DNA of 64,000 nt from Nocardia terpenica (GTDB lineage Bacteria; Actinomycetota; Actinomycetes; Mycobacteriales; Mycobacteriaceae). Both the position numbers and the translations under genes were made by a program. The notes beneath the pieces are model-generated. The model saw nothing but the letters and a program-made list of their open reading frames with translations, searched no databases and was not told the DNA's origin. The stretch covers positions 124,001 to 188,000 of the forward strand of contig NZ_JABMCZ010000005.1 in assembly GCF_013186535.1 (NCBI RefSeq), written 5' to 3'. This document shows positions 59,302 through 64,000 of this stretch, in pieces (position 1 is the first letter of the stretch; each line of letters starts with the position of its first letter).

Positions 59302-59304
59302 GCG

Positions 59305-60828
59305 ATGACGACGCTCGAACCTCGCGGCAGCACCCTCGACGGCCTGCTGCGCCGATCCGCACGGCGCGACCCGGACCGGGTCGCCGTTCATTTCGCCGAC
59401 CGGCGCTGGACCTATCGAGAACTCGACGACGCCGTGAGCCGAGTCTCGGCCTGGTTCGCGGCGCGGGAGCTGAAACCGGGTGATCGCATCGCGGCGTACG
59501 GTCGTAATTCCGACGCCTATCTCATCGGATTTCTGGCGTGCGCCCGAGCGGGCTTGATCCATGTGCCGGTCAACTACGCACTGACCGGTGACGAGCTGAT
59601 CCATCTGCTGGTGGATTCCGGCAGCACCGCGGTACTGGTCGATCCGCAGCTGCTGCCCGAGGTCCGGGCCGTCGAGAACTCGATACCCGGCGTCGAGGTG
59701 GTGTTGCTGCGCGATACCGCGTCCTCGTTGCTGGCCGCCGCAGCGGCGGGGCCGGTCCCGAAGTCGACCCCCGTGGTACCCGACGACGAATTGGTGCAGC
59801 TGCTGTACACCTCGGGCACCACGTCGAAACCCAAGGCCGCCATGATGACTCACCGCGCGCTGCTGCACGAATATCTGTCGTGCCTCGTCGCGCTGGACTT
59901 CACCGAGCACGACAACCCGCTGATCTGTATGCCGCTCTATCATTCGGCGGGAATGCATGTTTTCGCGATGCCATATCTCGCGGTGGGTGCCACCGTGCAG
60001 CTGCTGGAGAGCCCCGACGTCACCGAGGTGCTGCGGCGGGTCGAGACCGACCGGATCGGATCGCTGTTCCTCGCGCCCACGGTCTGGGCGACACTGGCGA
60101 CCCACCCCGACCTGCGGCGCCGGGACCTGTCGTCGCTGCGTAAGGCCCAGTACGGCGCCTCCGTCATGCCGGAACCGGTGTTGTCCCGCCTCCGGGAACA
60201 GCTGCCCGGGACAGGGTTCTACAACTGCTTCGGGCAGTCCGAAATCGGTCCTCTCGCAACGGTCCTGAGACCCGAGGACCACGACGACCGGCCGTCCTCG
60301 TGCGGCAGACCCGTACTGTTCGTCGAAATACGGGTCGTCGACCCCGACGGACGAGACGTGCCCGCCGGGGTACCCGGCGAGGCCGTGTACCGCTCGCCGC
60401 AACTGTGCACCGGCTACTGGAACAACCCCACCGCGACGGCCGATGCCTTCGACGGCGGCTGGTTCCATTCCGGCGACCTCGTCACCCAGGATCCACAGGG
60501 CTACCTCACGGTGGTCGACCGCATCAAGGACGTGATCAACACCGGCGGCGTCCTGGTCTCCTCCCGCGAAGTGGAAGACGCCGTCTACCACCATGAATCG
60601 GTCGCCGAGGTCGCGGTGGTCGGCCTACCCGACCCGAAATGGATCGAGGCGGTCACCGCGTTCGTCGTCCTCGAACCGGCCGCCGAAGTATCGGAAACGC
60701 AACTGCTCGACCACACACGACGGCAATTGGCCCCCTACAAGGTCCCCAAGCGGATCGTCTTCACCGAGGAGCTACCCCGCAACCAGAGCGGCAAGATCCT
60801 CAAGCGCGAACTACGAAGGAAAACATGA
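59305..60828 (+). CDS. Acyl-CoA synthetase (AMP-binding, FadD-like)
   Basis: A 507-residue ANL-superfamily ligase: P-loop LLYTSGTTSKPKAAMMTH, YNCFGQSEIGPLATV (A5), GWFHSGDLVTQD (A7/A8) and the catalytic Lys in LPRNQSGKILKRELR (A10). It activates a carboxylic acid as its CoA thioester; the preceding aldehyde dehydrogenase would provide that acid. Three bases separate it from the aldehyde dehydrogenase stop. It converges on the AraC gene. Confidence 0.92.
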   Translation: MTTLEPRGSTLDGLLRRSARRDPDRVAVHFADRRWTYRELDDAVSRVSAWFAARELKPGDRIAAYGRNSDAYLIGFLACARAGLIHVPVNYALTGDELIHLLVDSGSTAVLVDPQLLPEVRAVENSIPGVEVVLLRDTASSLLAAAAAGPVPKSTPVVPDDELVQLLYTSGTTSKPKAAMMTHRALLHEYLSCLVALDFTEHDNPLICMPLYHSAGMHVFAMPYLAVGATVQLLESPDVTEVLRRVETDRIGSLFLAPTVWATLATHPDLRRRDLSSLRKAQYGASVMPEPVLSRLREQLPGTGFYNCFGQSEIGPLATVLRPEDHDDRPSSCGRPVLFVEIRVVDPDGRDVPAGVPGEAVYRSPQLCTGYWNNPTATADAFDGGWFHSGDLVTQDPQGYLTVVDRIKDVINTGGVLVSSREVEDAVYHHESVAEVAVVGLPDPKWIEAVTAFVVLEPAAEVSETQLLDHTRRQLAPYKVPKRIVFTEELPRNQSGKILKRELRRKT

Positions 60829-60869
60829 ACAATCGAACGTGGCCGGAACGAAGAACGGCGCGCTCGCGC

Positions 60870-61829
60870 TCACAGGGTGACGCCCTGCGCGGCGTCGCGC
60901 CATTCGTGTGGGGTCATGCCGAAGGCGGCGCGGAAGCGGCGGGAGAAGTGTGAGGGGTCGCGGAATCCGTACTGCTGAGCGATGACCGTGATGGTTCGGT
61001 GTTGGTGGCGTGGGTTTGAAAGCTCGCGGCGGATACGGAGTAGCCGTTGTTCGATGATCCGTTGGTGCAGACTGAGATTCGCGTCGGCACACAGCTTGTA
61101 CAAGTAGCGGATAGAGATGTGGTGCTCGCGTGCGATCTGGTTCGGATTGAGGTTCGGATCGTCGAGGTGCCGATCGATATAGTCGCGAATCTGAAGGAGC
61201 AGCGTGTCGGCGGGCAGGGGTGTCCCGTCACCGTGGCGGGCTGCGTCGGAGGTGAGCAGGGCCCGGACCAGATCCGTGCAGGCTTCGCCGAGTTCGGGTG
61301 CGCCGGGATCGGTTTCGAGGGCATTGGCCGAACGGATCATGAGCTCGATATTCTTGGCAACCACCGACTGGATCGGACTTGCCGACAGCGGTCCCATAGC
61401 CCGACGGATGGTTTCCATCGAGACGCCGAGCGAGTCGAGGGGAACCTGTAACGTGAGGACTTCACCGCCGCGCCAGTCGGCCTCGAAGGGCCGATTGAGG
61501 TCGGCAACATAGAGCTGTCCGGGCTCGATCCGCCGTTGATCGTCCTCTTGCATCCACCGGATAGTGCTGATCGGTGAGACGATCAACATCAAGTCCGATG
61601 CCGGTGAGACCCTCACCTGTCGCCGCGTGCGCGCCACTCGGTATCCACCGGTCCGGATATCGCTCAGATCGGCACTACCGAACCGCCACGCCTCGATTCG
61701 ACCGCTCACGGCGGGCTCCGCATCGGTGAGCACGATATGCGCGGGTGCCGTGGTGTGCAGAATGGCCGCGGCGACCAGCTCGGCCCGGTATCCCTGTTCG
61801 ACTGTATCGGTATCGACCACGATCGCCAT
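60870..61829 (-). CDS. AraC family regulator (AraC-binding-like N-domain)
   Basis: A 319-residue regulator: N-terminal cupin-like AraC_binding_2 domain (about 20-200) and a C-terminal double HTH (about 215-315; NLNPNQIAREHHISIRYLYKLCADANLSLHQRIIEQRL, ITVIAQQYGFRDPSHFSRRFRAAFGMTPHEWR). It is divergent from the encapsulin operon by 260 bp, which contains paired direct repeats spaced 21 bp. It therefore probably controls cargo and shell expression, though control of the convergent ligase operon is possible. Confidence 0.93.
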   Translation of the reverse strand: MAIVVDTDTVEQGYRAELVAAAILHTTAPAHIVLTDAEPAVSGRIEAWRFGSADLSDIRTGGYRVARTRRQVRVSPASDLMLIVSPISTIRWMQEDDQRRIEPGQLYVADLNRPFEADWRGGEVLTLQVPLDSLGVSMETIRRAMGPLSASPIQSVVAKNIELMIRSANALETDPGAPELGEACTDLVRALLTSDAARHGDGTPLPADTLLLQIRDYIDRHLDDPNLNPNQIAREHHISIRYLYKLCADANLSLHQRIIEQRLLRIRRELSNPRHQHRTITVIAQQYGFRDPSHFSRRFRAAFGMTPHEWRDAAQGVTL

Positions 61830-61870
61830 CGGCCCTCCCCGAGAGGCTATCGCAACGCCCGCTAACGATT

Positions 61871-61923
61871 CGAACCGACTTCCTGCACAACCAGACCAAC
61901 GGTGTACACAACCAGTCGGTTCG
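61871..61923. promoter_or_regulatory. AraC-type operator region of the encapsulin operon
   Basis: CACAACCAG occurs twice as a direct repeat (61886-61894, 61907-61915), 21 bp start to start, the two-helical-turn spacing of AraC half-sites. Around it CGAACCGACT (61871-61880) and AGTCGGTTCG (61914-61923) form perfect 10-bp inverted arms. Confidence 0.6.
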
Positions 61924-62089
61924 GCCCCAGCAACTTTCGGTAGAAACCATGGTAATGCAGTTGCGGTGACCGTGGAGGCTTATCGATGCCGTGATGCCCA
62001 GCAAGGCCCAACAGTAACCAAAACGTAGCTGCCGCGGCCGCCTTGGTCGCCACCTTTCCTGGGGTGCCTTCTGCGGGAAGAAGATTACG

Positions 62090-63127
62090 ATGAATGCAAG
62101 CGCAGCAATCATTTCCATTCCACCGGCTCATAGACCTTCCGAGATCCTTGCTAATTCCCGGGAAATCGTGGACCCCGGTTTGCGGATTGCGGTCGATTTG
62201 TTGCCGGAGCCTTTGAGACAAATGGCTGGCTATCATCTCGGCTGGCTGGATGTGCGTGGCGAGCCTGCCCGGATGAGTGCGGGGAAGTTGGTGCGGCCGG
62301 CGCTGGCGATTTGTGCCTGCACCGCGTGCGGGGGCGCGGCGGACTCGGCCGCACCCGCTGCGGTCGCGGCCGAATTGATCCACAACTTCACCCTGATTCA
62401 TGACGATGTGATGGACGGTGACACCACGCGCCGGGGGCGGCCGACCGTCTGGAGTGTCTGGGGGGTGTCCGATGCTGTCCTGCTCGGCGATGCCCTGCAC
62501 GCAGTGGCTGCCGAAGTGCTGGCGTCGCGGCTTCCCGCCACGGTGGTCGGTCCGGCGGTCGATCGACTCGAATCAACGGTGATCGAGCTCTGCCGCGGAC
62601 AGCACGAAGACTGCTCGATCGCGCAAGAGCGTGAGCCTGCGATCGGCGAGTGCGAACGTATCGCGATGGGTAAGACCGGAGCCCTGATGGGCTGTTGCTG
62701 CGCGCTGGGAGCCCTGTGCGCCGGCGCTGACGAACCGGCCGTGGCGGCGATGGATCGGTTCGGTCGCGAGCTCGGTATGGCCTTTCAGCTCGTCGACGAT
62801 CTGATCGGCATTTGGGGCGATCCGAATGTCAGCGGTAAGCCCGCCGGGGATCTGGCCCGGCGCACGTACACGGTGCCGGTGGTGGCTGCGCTGCGGTCGG
62901 GCACGGCAGCCGCGGTGGAGCTGAAACAGTTGTACTCCCAACCGCATTCGTTGTCCGCCGCGCAGATCGCTCGGGCCGCGGAACTGATCGAATCGGCCGG
63001 TGGCCGCTCGTGGACGCGGCAGGAGGCCGAGCGCCGGATGAAAAGCGCCCTGGATTGCCTTCCCGCGCAGCTGGCGAGCGCCGATCTGCGGGTGCTGGCT
63101 CGGCTCGTCGCGCATCGAAATCTGTGA
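62090..63127 (+). CDS. Polyprenyl diphosphate synthase, family 2 encapsulin cargo
   Basis: A 345-residue trans-isoprenyl diphosphate synthase. The first Asp-rich motif is DDVMD (105-109); the second is DDLIG (236-240), lacking the third Asp but followed by IWGDP and GKPAGDL, the pattern of encapsulin-associated polyprenyl transferases. KLVRPAL (66-72) binds the homoallylic diphosphate. About 25 residues (IISIPPAHRPSEIL) precede the catalytic fold and may serve for loading. It lies just upstream of the shell gene, the standard cargo-shell order. Product chain length is not readable by eye. GGAAG precedes ATG 62090. Confidence 0.9.
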   Translation: MNASAAIISIPPAHRPSEILANSREIVDPGLRIAVDLLPEPLRQMAGYHLGWLDVRGEPARMSAGKLVRPALAICACTACGGAADSAAPAAVAAELIHNFTLIHDDVMDGDTTRRGRPTVWSVWGVSDAVLLGDALHAVAAEVLASRLPATVVGPAVDRLESTVIELCRGQHEDCSIAQEREPAIGECERIAMGKTGALMGCCCALGALCAGADEPAVAAMDRFGRELGMAFQLVDDLIGIWGDPNVSGKPAGDLARRTYTVPVVAALRSGTAAAVELKQLYSQPHSLSAAQIARAAELIESAGGRSWTRQEAERRMKSALDCLPAQLASADLRVLARLVAHRNL

Positions 63128-63210
63128 GGCGCCACCAAACATCGTGCATGTCAACCATTCCCTTCGACCGATGAGAAGACATCCGATTCCTCGACTGAAA
63201 GTGCATTATC

Positions 63211-64000
63211 ATGACCGCACAGATCTCTTCCCAGCAACCCGGCATCTCTCCGGAGCAGGCCGTGCAGCTCTCGCTCAGCACCAGGGCGGCACGCAATCTC
63301 GCGACGACCACCAAAACTCCGCCGCAGATGGCCGGTGTCACCTCGCGCTGGCTGTTGCGCGAGTTGCCGTGGGTGGCTGTGTCTTCGGGCACCTATCGGG
63401 TCAACCGTCGGCTCACGCTGCGGCGCGGGCGGGGGCGGGTCTCGTTCGTCCATACCGGAGCCGATGTCCAGGTCGTCCCGGAAACGCTGAGTGAGATCCC
63501 GATTCTGCATGGCTACGAGGACATGGAGGTGCTGAATCGGGTCGCACGGATGCTCGAGCCCCGTGAGTTCGCCGCCGGTGACGTGATTGTCGAAGAGGGG
63601 CAGCCGGTTCAGGAAATGTATTTGGTCGCGCACGGCCGCCTCGAGCGGATCACGACCGGCAGCTACGGCGATCCCGAGTTGCTCGGGGTGTTGACCGACG
63701 GCGACCATCTCGGTGACGAAGCCCTGATGCAGTCCGATCCGCTGTGGACCGCCAGTGTCCGGGCGGCCACGCCGGGCACGCTGCTGGTGTTGCCGTGGAG
63801 CGGTTACCTCGAACTGCAAGAGCAGTCACCGGGCCTGCGCGAACACCTGGCGACATTCCTGTCGAATGCGAACCGGCGGATCAACTCCAAGGGTGAGGCG
63901 GTCATCGATCTTGCTTCCGGGCACGAGGGCGAGCCGCAGATCCCCAGCACCTTCGTGGACTATGAGCTGAGTCCTCGCGAGTACGAATTGTCGTTGGCGC
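63211..64000 (+). CDS. Family 2B encapsulin nanocompartment shell protein, 3'-truncated by the window
   Basis: The first 263 residues of a shell protein of about 460-480. The N-arm SLSTRAARNLATTTKTPPQM and SSRWLLRxLPWVxV-type block are diagnostic of family 2 encapsulins; residues about 97-215 are the inserted cyclic-nucleotide-binding-like domain (REFAAGDVIVEEGQPVQEMYLVAHG, DGDHLGDEALM). The HK97-fold part resumes at FVDYELSPREYELSLA. Such genes are often mislabelled Crp/Fnr regulators; there is no DNA-binding domain here. The canonical cAMP-contact Arg of the phosphate cassette is absent (DPLWTASV). The start lies 83 bp after the cargo stop with only GAAAG as binding site. Confidence 0.92.
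   Translation, partial: MTAQISSQQPGISPEQAVQLSLSTRAARNLATTTKTPPQMAGVTSRWLLRELPWVAVSSGTYRVNRRLTLRRGRGRVSFVHTGADVQVVPETLSEIPILHGYEDMEVLNRVARMLEPREFAAGDVIVEEGQPVQEMYLVAHGRLERITTGSYGDPELLGVLTDGDHLGDEALMQSDPLWTASVRAATPGTLLVLPWSGYLELQEQSPGLREHLATFLSNANRRINSKGEAVIDLASGHEGEPQIPSTFVDYELSPREYELSLA

Noticed and set aside
63211..64000. Reading the last gene as a Crp/Fnr transcription factor
   Set aside because: The cyclic-nucleotide-like domain is an insert between an encapsulin N-arm and the start of the HK97 part; no helix-turn-helix follows it within the visible sequence.
1..64000. tRNA, rRNA, CRISPR arrays, insertion sequences, integrases or attachment sites
   Set aside because: None was found by reading; no transposase-like protein or regular spaced repeat other than the TPR units is present, though small RNAs cannot be excluded by eye.

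Overview
The window is high-GC DNA of a mycolic-acid-type actinomycete, most likely Nocardia or a close relative. The signs are very high GC at third codon positions, many GTG starts with ATGA/GTGA overlaps, abundant TetR regulators, F420-type LLM oxidoreductases, an XRE(DUF5753)/DUF397 module, an ECF42-type sigma factor with its YCII partner, a carboxylic-acid-reductase remnant and a family 2B encapsulin. No rRNA, tRNA, CRISPR array, insertion sequence or integrase was seen. The genus is an inference.

Layout. 1-4934: a 5'-truncated SDR, an amidohydrolase/decarboxylase, an ECF42-like sigma factor with a YCII protein, a dienelactone hydrolase and a stand-alone ThiE-like protein. 4939-13255: a phosphonate biosynthesis cluster. 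It encodes PEP mutase, phosphonopyruvate decarboxylase, phosphonoacetaldehyde reductase, a HEPD/MPnS-family iron oxygenase, a 2-hydroxyacid dehydrogenase and an aldehyde dehydrogenase, with a divergent LysR regulator. 13294-18960: a 42-residue peptide gene opposite a giant STAND/TPR regulator, then a two-component system. 18977-22648: a tetritol (erythritol/threitol) catabolic module. 22764-26202: a TetR with its operator, a membrane peptide, a lipoprotein esterase and a cyclase. 26210-31262: a catabolic operon (SDR, enoyl-CoA hydratase, Rieske oxygenase, ADH) behind a double TetR. 31318-41331: a frameshifted ALDH, a secreted lipase, a flavin monooxygenase, two LLM oxidoreductases, a PSD-like decarboxylase, a monooxygenase fragment and TetR-paired oxidoreductases. 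41357-49141: XRE/DUF397 genes, small regulators and an MFS exporter, with repeated operator motifs around the HxlR and exporter genes. 49201-60828: secreted hydrolase, CAR remnant, GAF/Fis regulator and a six-gene oxidation block (EthD, secreted protein, Tat flavoprotein, ALDH, acyl-CoA ligase). 60870-64000: an AraC regulator divergent from a polyprenyl-transferase cargo gene and a family 2B encapsulin shell gene cut by the window end.

How the genes work together. The phosphonate genes form a connected route: PEP to phosphonopyruvate, phosphonoacetaldehyde and 2-hydroxyethylphosphonate, then an iron oxygenase whose visible ligands (His150, Gln154, His191) resemble methylphosphonate synthase more than hydroxyethylphosphonate dioxygenase. 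The flanking dehydrogenases instead recall the hydroxymethylphosphonate-to-phosphonoformate branch. The final product is therefore open. This cluster and the encapsulin locus are the two most interesting systems. Many other modules are regulator/target pairs with readable palindromic operators between them.
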